A stretch of DNA of 64,000 nucleotides. Source: Alphaproteobacteria bacterium. Its GTDB lineage: Bacteria > Pseudomonadota > Alphaproteobacteria > Rhodospirillales > Rhodospirillaceae. Below are positions 1 to 11,264 of the stretch, one piece after another (the first letter of the stretch is position 1; every line of letters begins with the position of its first letter). Below the pieces are notes generated by a model, which was given only the letters and a program-made list of their open reading frames with translations, was not told where the DNA came from and made no database searches. The position numbers and the translations under genes were made by a program. Location of the stretch: the NCBI GenBank assembly GCA_003246625.1, contig QJZR01000012.1, forward strand, positions 558,001-622,000, read 5' to 3'.

Positions 1-1
1 C

Positions 2-1270
2 CAGCAGTTCGCGGTGAACCGCCTGGGCTATCCGGCCCTCGGTTTCGAGGACGGCGAGATGCGCGTCTATCCGCAAGGCGGCCTGTTCGCCCACGTCGTC
101 GGCAAGACCGACATCGACAACCACGGCATCAGCGGCGTCGAGCGCCGTTTCGACGCCGCCCTGAAAGACGGCCGCACGGTGCGCCTGTCGTTGGACATGC
201 GGGTGCAGACGGCGGTGGCGCGCATCCTGCGCGACGCGGTCGCCACCTACAAGGCCGAGGGCGCGGCGGCGGTGGTGCAGGACGTGCGCACCGGCGAAAT
301 CGTCTCGCTGGTTTCCCTGCCGGACTTCGACCCCAACCGCGGCAGCACCCTGACCGACGACGCGATGTTCAACCGCGCCACCCTGGGCGTGTACGAAATG
401 GGCTCGGTGTTCAAGGTGTTCAACACCGCCATCGCCCTGGAAAGCGGCAAGGTGCGGGTCACCGACCGCTACGACACCAGCCCGCTGAAGATCGCCAACT
501 ACACCATCCACGACCTGCACTCGCTGCGCGGTCCGGCCTCGGTACCGGAAATTCTCATTCAGTCGTCGAACATCGGTTCGGCGCGCATGGCGCTGGAATT
601 CGGCGGCGACACGCAGAAAAACTATCTGGCCCGTTTCGGCCTGCTCAAGCCCGCCGGTCTGGAACTGCCCGAGGTCGGCGGCCCGCAAGTGCCGCCCGGC
701 AACTGGCCGTCGATCACCGTCGCCACCGTCGCCTTCGGTCACGGCATTTCGGTGTCGCCGGTGCAGGTGACCACCGGCGTCTCGGCGGTGGTCAACGGCG
801 GCATCTTCCATCCCGCCACCCTGATCGCCCGCGCCGCCGACGAACCCGTCCCCGGCAGCCGCGCGGTCAGCGAACGCACCTCGCAATTGATGCGCCGCCT
901 GATGCGCCTGGTGGTCACCGAGGGCTCGGGCAAGAAGGCCGACGTCGCGGGCTATCGCGTCGCGGGCAAGACCGGCACCGCCGAAAAGGTGATCAACGGC
1001 CGCTACGCCAAGCACACGGTGCTGTCCAGCTTCGTCGCCGCGTTCCCCGCCGACGCGCCGCGCTATGCCGTTCTCGTCTCGCTGGACGCGCCGAAGGGCA
1101 TTCCCGCCACCGCCAATTTCGTCACCGCCGGATGGAACGCCGCGCCGACCGTCGGCAAGATCGTCGCCGCCATCGGCCCGATGCTGGCGGTGGAGCCCAC
1201 CGCCGACCCCTTCGCCGGGAACGACCCGGGTTACGGCCCCCTGATGGTGGCCGCGATGCGGAGGGATTGA
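2..1270 (+). CDS. ftsI: Peptidoglycan D,D-transpeptidase FtsI (PBP3), 5' truncated
   Basis: Septal penicillin-binding protein that cross-links peptidoglycan in the periplasm at the division site. The reading frame is open to the window edge, so the N-terminal membrane anchor and part of the dimerisation domain lie outside. The three transpeptidase motifs are present: SVFK (bases 404-415, nucleophilic Ser), SSN in the stretch QSSN, and KTG in AGKTGTAEK. The upstream part (GGLFAHVVGKTDIDNHGISG) is typical of the PBP dimerisation domain. It is the first gene of the dcw cluster seen here and ends 2 bases before murE. A GTG at base 14 is an internal codon, not the real start. Confidence 0.95.
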   Translation, partial: QQFAVNRLGYPALGFEDGEMRVYPQGGLFAHVVGKTDIDNHGISGVERRFDAALKDGRTVRLSLDMRVQTAVARILRDAVATYKAEGAAAVVQDVRTGEIVSLVSLPDFDPNRGSTLTDDAMFNRATLGVYEMGSVFKVFNTAIALESGKVRVTDRYDTSPLKIANYTIHDLHSLRGPASVPEILIQSSNIGSARMALEFGGDTQKNYLARFGLLKPAGLELPEVGGPQVPPGNWPSITVATVAFGHGISVSPVQVTTGVSAVVNGGIFHPATLIARAADEPVPGSRAVSERTSQLMRRLMRLVVTEGSGKKADVAGYRVAGKTGTAEKVINGRYAKHTVLSSFVAAFPADAPRYAVLVSLDAPKGIPATANFVTAGWNAAPTVGKIVAAIGPMLAVEPTADPFAGNDPGYGPLMVAAMRRD

Positions 1271-1272
1271 CC

Positions 1273-2745
1273 ATGCGCATTCTCGATCTTCTCTCCGCCG
1301 CCCGCGCCGCCGAACCCGGCCTTGCCGTGAGCGGCGATTGCGGCATCGCGATTTCCGCCGTCGTCCTCGACTCCCGCAAGGCGGCGCCGGGCGCCCTGTT
1401 CGCCGCGCTGCCGGGCAGCAAGACCGACGGCCGCGCCTTCATCCCGCAGGTCGCGGCGGCGGGCGCCGCCGCCCTGCTGGTCCCCGCCGACACCCCCGAC
1501 GCCGACCTGCCCGCGGGCCTGACGGTGGTGCGCAGCGCCGATCCGCGCCGCGCCCTCGCCCACGTCGCGGCGCGGTTCTTCGCGCCGTTGCCCGCGACGA
1601 CGGTGGCGGTCACCGGCACCAACGGCAAGACCTCGATCGCCGAATTCACCCGCCAGATCTGGACGGCGCAAGGCCACGCCGCCGCCAGCCTGGGTACGCT
1701 CGGCCTGATCTCCGCCGCCGGACGGATTCCCGGCAGCCTGACCACCCCGGACACCGTGTCGCTGGCCGCCGCCCTCGGCGACCTGGCGGCGCAGGGCATC
1801 GACCACGTCGCGCTGGAGGCCTCCAGCCACGGCCTCGACCAGCGCCGCCTGGACGGCCTGACCCTCGCCGCCGCCGCCTTCACCAACCTGACCCGCGACC
1901 ACCTGGACTATCACCGCACCGAGGACGCCTATTTCCGGGCCAAGACGCGGCTGTTCGACACCGTCCTGCCCGACGGCGCCGCGGCGGTGATCAACGCCGA
2001 CGTGCCGCAGGCGGAAGCCCTGTCCGCCATCGCCGCGCGGCGGAACCTGCGCCTGATCGACTATGGCAAGGGGGCGCAGGCACTGCGCCTGATCGCCCGC
2101 CGCGCCACCGCCGCCGGGCAGCATCTGGAACTCTCCCTGTTCGGACGTCCCGCCCGGCTGGAACTGCCGCTGGCCGGAACCTTCCAGGCAATGAACGCGC
2201 TGGCCGCCCTGGGGCTTGCCTTGTCCACCGGCATCGAGCAGGATGCCGCGCTCGCCGCGCTGGCAAGGATCGAGGGGGCCCCCGGCCGCTTGGAACTTTC
2301 CGCCGCGCGGCCGGACGGCGCCACCGTCTACGTCGATTACGCCCACACCCCGGACGCCCTGGAAACCGTGCTCGCCGCCCTGCGGCCGCACGCCGCGGGC
2401 CGCCTGATCGTGGTGTTCGGCTGCGGCGGCGACCGCGACCGCGGCAAACGCCCGGTGATGGGCGGCATCGCGATGCGTCTGGCCGACCGGGCGATCGTCA
2501 CCGACGACAACCCGCGCACCGAGGACGCCGCCGCGATCCGCGCCGAGGTGATGGCGGGCTGCCCGGAGGCCGAGGAAATCGGCGACCGCGCCGCCGCGAT
2601 CAAGACCGCGATGGCGGAAATGCGGGCGGGCGACCTGTTGCTGGTGGCGGGCAAGGGGCATGAAAGCGGGCAGATCGTCGGCGCGACGGTTCTGCCCTTC
2701 GATGACCGCGCCGTGGTCAAGGACTTCGCACGGGAGCTATGGTGA
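1273..2745 (+). CDS. murE: UDP-MurNAc-tripeptide synthetase MurE (meso-DAP adding)
   Basis: Cytoplasmic Mur ligase that adds meso-diaminopimelate to UDP-MurNAc-L-Ala-D-Glu using ATP. The protein has 490 residues. The P-loop GTNGKTS lies near residues 113-120, and DNPR near residue 412 is the signature for meso-DAP rather than lysine specificity. The start was chosen because ATG 1273 follows a strong GGAGG-type ribosome binding site (about 1258-1265) that overlaps the end of ftsI. Longer in-frame starts lie inside ftsI. It sits between ftsI and murF, with a single base separating it from murF, so it is surely cotranscribed. Confidence 0.97.
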   Translation: MRILDLLSAARAAEPGLAVSGDCGIAISAVVLDSRKAAPGALFAALPGSKTDGRAFIPQVAAAGAAALLVPADTPDADLPAGLTVVRSADPRRALAHVAARFFAPLPATTVAVTGTNGKTSIAEFTRQIWTAQGHAAASLGTLGLISAAGRIPGSLTTPDTVSLAAALGDLAAQGIDHVALEASSHGLDQRRLDGLTLAAAAFTNLTRDHLDYHRTEDAYFRAKTRLFDTVLPDGAAAVINADVPQAEALSAIAARRNLRLIDYGKGAQALRLIARRATAAGQHLELSLFGRPARLELPLAGTFQAMNALAALGLALSTGIEQDAALAALARIEGAPGRLELSAARPDGATVYVDYAHTPDALETVLAALRPHAAGRLIVVFGCGGDRDRGKRPVMGGIAMRLADRAIVTDDNPRTEDAAAIRAEVMAGCPEAEEIGDRAAAIKTAMAEMRAGDLLLVAGKGHESGQIVGATVLPFDDRAVVKDFARELW

Positions 2746-2746
2746 G

Positions 2747-4156
2747 ATGACGAAACCTCTGTGGACCTCCGCCGATCTGGAAAAGGCCCTCTCCGCCAAG
2801 GCCTCCGCCCCCTTCGCCGCGACCGGCGTATCCATCGACAGCCGCGCCGTCGCGCCGGGCGACCTGTTCGTCGCGCTGGCCGGTCCGGCCCACGACGGCC
2901 ATGCCTTCGTCGCCGACGCCTTCGCCAAGGGCGCGGCGGCCGCCATCGTTCACGCCGACGGCGACTTCCCCGGCCCGACGATCCGCGTCGCCGACACCCT
3001 GGCGGCGCTTTCCGCCCTGGGCGCGGCGGGACGCGCCCGGGCGAAGAAGACCGCCGTGATCGGCGTCACCGGCAGCGTCGGCAAGACCGGCACCAAGGAA
3101 ATGCTGGGCACCATCCTCGCCGCGCAGGGCGCCACCCACATCAGCCTGGGCAGCCACAACAACCACTGGGGGGTGCCGCTCACCCTCTCCCGCCTGCCTC
3201 AAGACGCCCGCTTCGCGGTGCAGGAAATGGGGATGAACCACGCGGGCGAGCTTGCCGCGCTGACCCGCATCGCCCGCCCCGACGTCGCGGTGATCACCAC
3301 CGTCGGCCCGGCGCATCTGGAATACTTCGGCACCCTGGAAGCCATCGTCGAGGCGAAGTGCGAGATCTTCGAGGGACTGAGCGAAAAGGGTACCGCCGTC
3401 CTCAACGCCGACCACCCCTTCTACGGCACCATGGAAACCGCGGCGATCCGCGCCGGAGCGGGCAACGTCATCACCTTCGGCAAGGCGGCGGACGCCGACC
3501 TGCGGCTGATCGAAGCCCGCGTCATCGCCATGCGCACCGAGGTCGAGGCGGCCATCGGCGGCCAGGAAATTTCCTATTCCCTGCCCTTCGTCGGCGGCCA
3601 CTGGGCGATGAACAGCCTGGCCGCCCTGGGCGCGGCGGCGGGGGCCGGGGCCGACCTGTTCCAGGCGGTGGAAGCCCTGGAGGCGCTGACGGTGCCGGAA
3701 GGACGCGGCGCGGTTTCCGAAATTCCGATGGACGGCGGCGAATTCGTCCTGATCGACGAAAGCTACAACGCCAATCCGCAGTCGATGACCGCGGCGATCG
3801 AGGCGCTGGCCGCGGTGGCGCGGGTGCGCCAGATCTACAACACCGGCCGCGCCATCGCCGTGCTGGGCGACATGCGCGAGCTTGGCCGCACCGAAAAGGC
3901 GCTGCACGCCGAAATCGCCAAAACCCTGAAAACCAACGAAATCGACCGCCTGTTCGCCTGCGGCCCGCTGATGGCGGAGGCCTTCGCCGCCGCGCCGATC
4001 AAAATGCAGGCGGCGAAGACCGAAACCTCGGACGCGGCGATCGCGGCGCTGATCGCGGAAATCCGCCCGGGCGACGTGGTCATGGTCAAGGGATCCCACG
4101 GCATGCGGATGGACCGCATCGTCGCAGCGTTGAAGTCAACCGTCAGCAAAGCTTGA
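2747..4156 (+). CDS. murF: UDP-MurNAc-pentapeptide synthetase MurF
   Basis: Adds D-Ala-D-Ala to UDP-MurNAc-tripeptide, the last cytoplasmic step of the peptide stem. It has 469 residues. The Mur ligase P-loop GVTGSVGKTGTKE is near residues 106-118, and the central-domain motif DESYNANPQSM is present. The start at 2747 has GGGAG ten bases upstream inside the end of murE. A longer frame open from 2660 would run through the murE C-terminus and is not credible. The D-Ala-D-Ala donor enzyme Ddl is encoded further along the same operon. Confidence 0.97.
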   Translation: MTKPLWTSADLEKALSAKASAPFAATGVSIDSRAVAPGDLFVALAGPAHDGHAFVADAFAKGAAAAIVHADGDFPGPTIRVADTLAALSALGAAGRARAKKTAVIGVTGSVGKTGTKEMLGTILAAQGATHISLGSHNNHWGVPLTLSRLPQDARFAVQEMGMNHAGELAALTRIARPDVAVITTVGPAHLEYFGTLEAIVEAKCEIFEGLSEKGTAVLNADHPFYGTMETAAIRAGAGNVITFGKAADADLRLIEARVIAMRTEVEAAIGGQEISYSLPFVGGHWAMNSLAALGAAAGAGADLFQAVEALEALTVPEGRGAVSEIPMDGGEFVLIDESYNANPQSMTAAIEALAAVARVRQIYNTGRAIAVLGDMRELGRTEKALHAEIAKTLKTNEIDRLFACGPLMAEAFAAAPIKMQAAKTETSDAAIAALIAEIRPGDVVMVKGSHGMRMDRIVAALKSTVSKA

Positions 4157-4172
4157 GTGAAAGCGGAACGCC

Positions 4173-5258
4173 ATGCTCTATCACCTGCTCTATCCCTTGG
4201 CCGACCAGTTCCAGGCGTTCAACCTGTTCCGCTACGTCACCTTCCGCACCGCCGGCGCGGTGCTGACCGCGCTGTTGTTCGCCTTCGTCTTCGGCCCGGC
4301 GATCATCCGCTATCTCCGCCGTAAGCAGGGGCGCGGCCAGCCGATCCGCACCGACGGACCGGAAAGCCACATCCTCACCAAGCAGGGCACGCCGACCATG
4401 GGCGGCATCATGATTCTGCTGGGGGTGGGAATTTCCACCCTGCTGTGGGCGAAGTGGGACAACGGCTACGTCTGGGCGGTGCTGCTGGTCACCCTGGGCT
4501 ACGGCGCGATCGGCTTCTACGACGACTTCACCAAGGTGACCAAGCGCAGCACCGCGGGCTTCGCGGGCAAGAAGAAGCTGGCCGCCGAACTGGGCATCGC
4601 CCTCCTCGCCACCGCGTGGATTTCCTGGGTCGGCGGCGCCGACCGCATGGCCCTGGCCATTCCCTTTCTCAAGGACGCGACGATCAACCTCGGCCTCTTC
4701 TACCTTCCCTTCGCCATGCTGGTGATCGCCGGGTCGGGCAACGCGGTCAACCTCACCGACGGCCTGGACGGCCTGGCCATCGTGCCGGTGATGATCGCCG
4801 CCGCCGTGTTCATGATCATCGCTTATCTCTCCGGCCACCTGGTCTTCGCCAACTACCTGCAAATCCACCACACCCCGGGTTCGGGCGAGCTGGCGGTGTT
4901 CTGCGGCGCGATGGTCGGCGCGGCGATGGGCTTCTTGTGGTTCAACGCACCGCCCGCGCAGATCTTCATGGGCGACACCGGTTCGCTGGCCCTGGGCGGA
5001 GCGCTGGGCGCGATTTCGGTGGTGACCAAGCACGAACTGGTGCTGGCCATCGTCGGCGGGCTGTTCGTTCTGGAAACCGTGTCGGTGATCGTGCAGGTGG
5101 CCAGCTTCAAACTGACCGGCAAGCGGGTGTTCCGCATGGCGCCCCTGCACCATCACTTCGAAAAGAAAGGCTGGGCCGAGCCCACCGTGGTGATCCGCTT
5201 CTGGATCATCGCGATGATCCTGGGCGTGATCGGCCTGACCACGCTGAAACTGCGCTAG
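4173..5258 (+). CDS. mraY: Phospho-MurNAc-pentapeptide transferase MraY
   Basis: Integral membrane enzyme that transfers phospho-MurNAc-pentapeptide from UDP to undecaprenyl phosphate, making lipid I. The length of 361 residues is normal for the family. Visible signatures are the paired aspartates in YDDFTK (D117, D118), the loop [10 protein letters not shown], and the cytoplasmic HHHFE near the C-terminus. About ten hydrophobic segments are spread over the protein. It lies 16 bases after murF and is followed by murD after a 19-base gap with a purine-rich ribosome binding site. Confidence 0.97.
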   Translation: MLYHLLYPLADQFQAFNLFRYVTFRTAGAVLTALLFAFVFGPAIIRYLRRKQGRGQPIRTDGPESHILTKQGTPTMGGIMILLGVGISTLLWAKWDNGYVWAVLLVTLGYGAIGFYDDFTKVTKRSTAGFAGKKKLAAELGIALLATAWISWVGGADRMALAIPFLKDATINLGLFYLPFAMLVIAGSGNAVNLTDGLDGLAIVPVMIAAAVFMIIAYLSGHLVFANYLQIHHTPGSGELAVFCGAMVGAAMGFLWFNAPPAQIFMGDTGSLALGGALGAISVVTKHELVLAIVGGLFVLETVSVIVQVASFKLTGKRVFRMAPLHHHFEKKGWAEPTVVIRFWIIAMILGVIGLTTLKLR

Positions 5259-5277
5259 GGAATAGAGGGAACCGGGG

Positions 5278-6678
5278 ATGATCCCGCTGACCGCGTTCAA
5301 GGACGGACACTATCTGATCGTCGGCCTCGGCAAGTCCGGCAAGGGCGCCCTGCGCGCGCTTGCCGCCGCCGGGGCGACGGTGTCCGCCTGGGACGACAAG
5401 CCGGATACCCGCGCCGCGGCGGGCACCGCCGCCCTGTCCTCGCCCGGGGACATCGACTGGAGCCGCCTGGACGCGGTGATCTGGAGCCCCGGCATCCCCC
5501 ACACCCTGCCCCAGCCGCACCCGATCGCCGAGGCCGCGCGCGCCCACGGCGTGCCGCTGATCTGCGACGTCGACCTGCTCGCCCGCGCCAAGCCCGACTG
5601 CATCTTCATCGGCATCACCGGCACCAACGGCAAGTCCACCGCCACCAGCCTGGTCGCCCACATCGTCGAAAAGAGCGGCCGTCCCTGCGCGGCGGGCGGC
5701 AACCTGGGCACCCCGGCGCTCGACCTGGCCGACCTTCCCGCGGGCGGCATCTACGTGCTGGAACTGTCGTCGTACCAGTTGGAGCTGGTGCCCTCGCTGC
5801 GGCCGAACGTCGCGGTTCACCTCAACATCAGCCCCGACCACATCGAACGCCACGGCAACCTGGACGGCTACATCGCGGCGAAGAAGCGCCTGTTCGCCAA
5901 TCCCGCGCCGAACGCCACCGCCGTCGTCGTCACCGACGACGCGGACTCGCGCGGCATCGCGGCGTCGGTCGGCAAGCGCGGCGGCTGGCACCTGTTGCCG
6001 GTGTCCACCGAAGGCGCGGCGGCGAACGGCGTCTACACCCAGGGCGGCCATCTGTTCGACGCCACCGAGGGCGCGGCGGAACACATCCTCAACCTCGCCG
6101 AGGTGCCGGTGCTGACCGGGCGCCACAACCACCAGAACGCCGCCGCCGCCTATGCCGCGGTGCGCGCCGCCGGCATCCCGGTCAACGACGCGGTGGCCGG
6201 TCTGCGCACCTATCCCGGCCTCGCCCACCGCCAGGAACGGGTGGGCGAGTTCCGCGGCGTCCTCTACGTCAACGACAGCAAGGCGACCAACGCCGACGCC
6301 ACGGAAAAGGCCCTGATCGCCTACGACACCCTGTTCTGGGTTCTCGGCGGCCTGCCCAAGGCGGGCGGCATCGCGCCGCTGAAGAAGCTTTTCCCGCGCA
6401 TCGTCCGGGGCTACCTGATCGGCCAGGCGGCCGAAGCCTTCGCCCGGACCATCGGCGACGCCTTCCCCTTCGCGCAGTGCGGCACCCTCGACGTCGCGCT
6501 GGAACGGGCCGCCCAGGACGCCGAGGCCTTCGCCGCCGGGCACCCCGGCAGCCGCCCGGTGGTGATGCTCTCCCCCGCCTGCGCCAGTTGGGACCAGTTC
6601 GCCAGCTTCGAGGCGCGCGGCGACGCCTTCCGCGAAATGATCCGCCGCCGCATCGCGGCGGAAGGAGGCGCGTCATGA
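5278..6678 (+). CDS. murD: UDP-MurNAc-L-alanine:D-glutamate ligase MurD
   Basis: Cytoplasmic Mur ligase adding D-glutamate to UDP-MurNAc-L-Ala. It has 466 residues. The N-terminal dinucleotide-type fold carries GLGKSGKGAL, and the ATP loop GITGTNGKST starts at residue 112. A family-typical stretch (YVNDSKATNADATEKAL) appears in the C-terminal half. Its stop overlaps the ftsW start by four bases (ATGA at 6675-6678), suggesting translational coupling between precursor synthesis and lipid II polymerisation. Confidence 0.97.
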   Translation: MIPLTAFKDGHYLIVGLGKSGKGALRALAAAGATVSAWDDKPDTRAAAGTAALSSPGDIDWSRLDAVIWSPGIPHTLPQPHPIAEAARAHGVPLICDVDLLARAKPDCIFIGITGTNGKSTATSLVAHIVEKSGRPCAAGGNLGTPALDLADLPAGGIYVLELSSYQLELVPSLRPNVAVHLNISPDHIERHGNLDGYIAAKKRLFANPAPNATAVVVTDDADSRGIAASVGKRGGWHLLPVSTEGAAANGVYTQGGHLFDATEGAAEHILNLAEVPVLTGRHNHQNAAAAYAAVRAAGIPVNDAVAGLRTYPGLAHRQERVGEFRGVLYVNDSKATNADATEKALIAYDTLFWVLGGLPKAGGIAPLKKLFPRIVRGYLIGQAAEAFARTIGDAFPFAQCGTLDVALERAAQDAEAFAAGHPGSRPVVMLSPACASWDQFASFEARGDAFREMIRRRIAAEGGAS

Positions 6679-7790
6679 GCCGGGGCTTCACCCGCGCCGA
6701 TACCAGCGTCCTCGGCCGCTGGTGGTGGACGGTGGACCGCTGGACGCTGTCCGCGCTGGCCATTCTGATCACCGTCGGCATGATGCTGACCGTCGCCGCC
6801 GCGCCGATGAAGAAAGGCGCCGAGGCCCTGCACTTCGTCTGGCGGCAGGGGATGTTCGTGCCGATCGCGGTGGCGATCATCTTCGCCCTGTCGCTGCAAA
6901 CCCCGAAAACCGTGCGCCGCGTCGCGGTAATCGGCTACGGCGCGATGCTGTGCCTGATGGCCCTGACCCTGGTCGCCGGGGTCGAGGTCAAGGGCGCCAC
7001 CCGCTGGATCCGCTTCGCCGGGTTCTCGTTGCAGGCCTCGGAACTGATGAAGCCCTGCTTCGTCGTGGTCACCGCCTGGATGCTCTCCGCCCACCGCGAG
7101 GACCCCACCTTCCCCGGCCGGACCATCGCCATCGCCCTGCTCGGCGTCACCCTCGGCCTGTTGATCATGCAGCCCGACTTCGGGATGAGCGTGGTGGTCG
7201 CCGCCACCTGGAGCGGCCAAATCTTCCTCGCCGGGCTGCCGATCATCTGGATCGTCGGCCTTTTGGTCCTGGGCGTCGGCGGCGCGTTCGGCGCCTATGC
7301 CACGCTCAGCCACGTGCAAAGCCGCGTCGACCGCTTCCTCGACCCCGCCTCCGGCGACACCTATCAGATCACCAAGGCGTTGCAGGCCTTCCAGAACGGC
7401 GGCCTGTTCGGCCGCGGCCCCGGCGAGGGCCGGGTCAAGGAGGTCCTGCCCGACGCCCACACCGACTTCATCTTCGCCGTGGCGGGCGAGGAATTCGGCA
7501 TGATTCTCTGCCTGATCCTGATCGCCCTGTTCGGCTTCGTCGTGCTGCGCGGCTTCGTTCTCGCGATGAAGGACGAAAGCCTGTTCGTGCTGCTGGCGGT
7601 GTCGGGGCTTCTGGCCGAATTCGGCATGCAGGCGTTCATCAACATGGGCTCCAGCCTGCACCTGATCCCGACCAAGGGAATGACCCTGCCCTTCATTTCC
7701 TATGGCGGCTCGTCGATGGTCGGCCTGGCGATCGGCATGGGCGCGGTGCTGGCGCTGACCCGCAAGCGGACCGAACGGGGGGATGTGTGA
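6675..7790 (+). CDS. ftsW: Peptidoglycan glycosyltransferase FtsW (SEDS family)
   Basis: Polytopic membrane enzyme that polymerises lipid II at the septum together with FtsI. It has 371 residues. The SEDS family is recognisable by about ten hydrophobic helices, by [16 protein letters not shown] in the large periplasmic loop region, and by the C-terminal signature [12 protein letters not shown] 6675 lies six to ten bases after GGAGG (6663-6667). Earlier in-frame starts would sit inside murD. It overlaps murG by one base (TGATG). Confidence 0.96.
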   Translation: MSRGFTRADTSVLGRWWWTVDRWTLSALAILITVGMMLTVAAAPMKKGAEALHFVWRQGMFVPIAVAIIFALSLQTPKTVRRVAVIGYGAMLCLMALTLVAGVEVKGATRWIRFAGFSLQASELMKPCFVVVTAWMLSAHREDPTFPGRTIAIALLGVTLGLLIMQPDFGMSVVVAATWSGQIFLAGLPIIWIVGLLVLGVGGAFGAYATLSHVQSRVDRFLDPASGDTYQITKALQAFQNGGLFGRGPGEGRVKEVLPDAHTDFIFAVAGEEFGMILCLILIALFGFVVLRGFVLAMKDESLFVLLAVSGLLAEFGMQAFINMGSSLHLIPTKGMTLPFISYGGSSMVGLAIGMGAVLALTRKRTERGDV

Positions 7791-8902
7791 TGGCGGCGCG
7801 CGAAACCAAACGGGTGATCCTGGCGGCCGGCGGCACCGGCGGACACGTCTTCCCGGCGGAGGCCCTGGCCGAGGCGCTGCTTTCCCGCGGCGTCGAGCTC
7901 GCCCTGCTCACCGACCGCCGCGGCCAAGCCTATGGCGGCACCCTGGGCAGCCTGCCCACCCACGCCCTGCGCGCCGGCGGCATCGCCGGGCGCGGCCTGG
8001 TTTCCCGCGCCCGCGCGGTGGTCGACCTCGGCATCGGCGTGCTGCAAGCGCGCCGCCTGCTGGCCGAACTGCGCCCCGACGTCGCGGTGGGCTTCGGCGG
8101 CTATGCCTCGATCCCCGGCATGGTGGCGGCGGTCTGGCGCGGCGTGCCGACGGTGCTGCACGAACAGAACGCGGTGCTGGGCCGCGCCAACCGCCTTTTG
8201 GCGTCGCGGGTGTCGTGCATCGCCACCGCCTTCGCCGAGGTCGCCTTCCTGCCCAAGAACGCACGCGTGGAAATGGTCGGCATGCCGGTGCGCCCGGCGG
8301 TCGCCGCCCTGGCCGACGCCCCCATGCCGGAAATCGCCGCCGAGGGCCCGATCGAGATTCTGGTGATCGGCGGCTCGCAGGGGGCGACGGTGCTTTCGCA
8401 GGTGGTGCCCGCCGCGTTCAAGGCCCTGCCCGAGGCGATCAAGGCACGCCTTTCGATCAGCCAGCAGTGCCGCCCCGCCGACATCGACCAGGCCCGCGCC
8501 GCCTATGCGGACAGCGGCATCAAGGTCGACCTCGCCACCTTCTTCGACGACGTGCCGGATCGTCTGCGCCGCGCCCATCTGGCGATCGCCCGCGCCGGGG
8601 CCTCCACCGTCGCCGAGTTCACCGCCGCCGGACGCCCCGCCATCCTGGTGCCCTATCCGCACGCCATCGACGACCACCAGACCGCCAACGCCCAGGCCAT
8701 CGCCGAAACCGGCGGCGCCTGGCTGATGCCGCAGGACGTCTTCACCGCCGAAAGTCTGGCCGCCCGCCTGGAAAGCCTGTTCGCACAGCCCCGCGCCCTG
8801 GCCCACGCCGCCGCCTGTGCCCGCGCCGCCGGACATCCCGACGCGGCGGCGAAGCTGGCCGACCTGGTGATCTCCCTGCTGCAACCGGAGGCCGGACGAT
8901 GA
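7790..8902 (+). CDS. murG: Lipid II synthase MurG (GlcNAc transferase)
   Basis: Peripheral inner-membrane GT28 glycosyltransferase adding GlcNAc to lipid I. It has 370 residues. The N-terminal glycine-rich loop GGTGGH is at residues 14-19. [11 protein letters not shown] and the C-terminal donor-binding stretch with GGSQGA are typical. The start overlaps the ftsW stop by one base and is preceded by a G-rich ribosome binding site. The end overlaps murC by four bases (ATGA). Confidence 0.97.
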   Translation: MAARETKRVILAAGGTGGHVFPAEALAEALLSRGVELALLTDRRGQAYGGTLGSLPTHALRAGGIAGRGLVSRARAVVDLGIGVLQARRLLAELRPDVAVGFGGYASIPGMVAAVWRGVPTVLHEQNAVLGRANRLLASRVSCIATAFAEVAFLPKNARVEMVGMPVRPAVAALADAPMPEIAAEGPIEILVIGGSQGATVLSQVVPAAFKALPEAIKARLSISQQCRPADIDQARAAYADSGIKVDLATFFDDVPDRLRRAHLAIARAGASTVAEFTAAGRPAILVPYPHAIDDHQTANAQAIAETGGAWLMPQDVFTAESLAARLESLFAQPRALAHAAACARAAGHPDAAAKLADLVISLLQPEAGR

Positions 8903-10328
8903 GATCCCTTCCCCTCGATTTCGGCCTGCTCCACTTCGTCGGCATCGGCGGCATCGGCATGAGCGGCATCGCCGAAGTGCTGCACAACCTGGGCTACAAG
9001 GTCCAGGGCTCCGACCTCGCCGACAACGCCAACGCGCAGCGCCTGCGCAAGATGGGCATTCCGGTGTTCGTCGGCCACGCCGCCGAACACCTGGGCGACG
9101 CCCGCGCGGTGGTGATCTCCTCGGCGGTGAAGGCCGACAATCCCGAGGTCAAGGAAGCGCGCGGCCGCTCCATCCCGGTGGTCCGCCGCGCCGACATGCT
9201 GGCCGAGCTGATGCGCCTGAAATGGGCGGTGGCGGTGGGCGGCACCCACGGCAAGACCACCACCACCAGCATGATCGCCAGCCTGCTCGACACCGCCGGA
9301 CTGGACCCCACCATCGTCAACGGCGGCATCATCAACGCCCTCGGCACCAACGCGCGGGTCGGCGCGGGCGACTGGGCGGTGGTGGAAGCCGACGAAAGCG
9401 ACGGCACCTTCACCCGTCTGCCGGTCACCGTCGCGGTGGTCACCAACATCGACCCCGAGCACCTGGACTTCTATGGCGATTTCGAAACCGCCAAGGCCGC
9501 ATTCAAGACCTTCGTCGAGAACGTGCCCTTCTATGGCTTCGCCGTGCTGTGCGTCGACCATCCCGAGGTGCAGGCCCTGATCTCCAAGGTTTCCGACCGC
9601 CGCGTCGTTTCCTACGGCTTCTCGCCGCAGGCCGACGTGCGCGGCGTCAACCTGACCTTCGACGCGGCGGGGGCGCATTTCGACGCGGTGATCTCGGACC
9701 GCCGTTCGGGCGACACCGTCACCCTGACCGACCTGGCCATCGCCATGCACGGCGAGCACAACGTCCTCAACGCCCTGGCCGCCGTCGCGGTCGGCCATGA
9801 AATGAAGATCGCCGACGACCGCATCCGCGCCGCCCTGGCCGGGTTCAGCGGGGTGAAGCGCCGCTTCACCAAGACCGGCGAGGTGGACGGCGTCGCGGTG
9901 ATCGACGATTACGGCCATCACCCGGTGGAAATCGCCGCGGTGCTGAAGGCGGCGCGCCAGGTGGCGGGCGAGAATCAGGTGATCGCGGTGATGCAGCCGC
10001 ACCGCTATACCCGCCTGCACAACCTGTTCGACGACTTCTGCGCCTGCCTGGCCGCCGCCGACCGGGTGATCGTCGCCGACGTCTACGCGGCGGGGGAAGC
10101 CCCGATCGAAGGCGCCGACCGCGACTCCCTGGTCGAGGCGTTGCGCGCCCGCGGCCACCGCCATGCCGAACCGCTGACAAGCCCGGACGCCCTCGCGGCG
10201 ATGATCCGCGACGCGGCGCAGCCCGGCGACCTGGTGGTCTGCCTCGGCGCGGGCAGCATCAGCCAGTGGGCGAACGCCCTGCCCGCCCAGTTGGAGGCCC
10301 TGAAATCCGCCGCGAAGGGAGGTGCCGC

Positions 10329-10332
<4 letters not shown>
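8899..10332 (+). CDS. murC: UDP-MurNAc:L-alanine ligase MurC
   Basis: First Mur ligase, attaching L-alanine to UDP-MurNAc in the cytoplasm. It has 477 residues. The N-terminal nucleotide fold is [10 protein letters not shown] (about residues 14-23), and the ATP loop [10 protein letters not shown] is near residue 114. A late conserved stretch MQPHRYTR is present. The ribosome binding site GGAGG (8887-8891) lies inside the end of murG. The start overlaps the murG stop by four bases, and the end overlaps murB by four. Confidence 0.97.

Positions 10333-11260
<928 letters not shown>

Positions 11261-11264
<4 letters not shown>

Noticed and set aside
1231-2661. Long minus-strand open frames antisense to murE, and similar frames opposite murF, mraY, metH and glgB
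   Set aside because: They arise from the strong GC bias of the real genes, have Arg/Gly/Ala/His-rich composition without recognisable domains, and lie exactly over well-identified genes.
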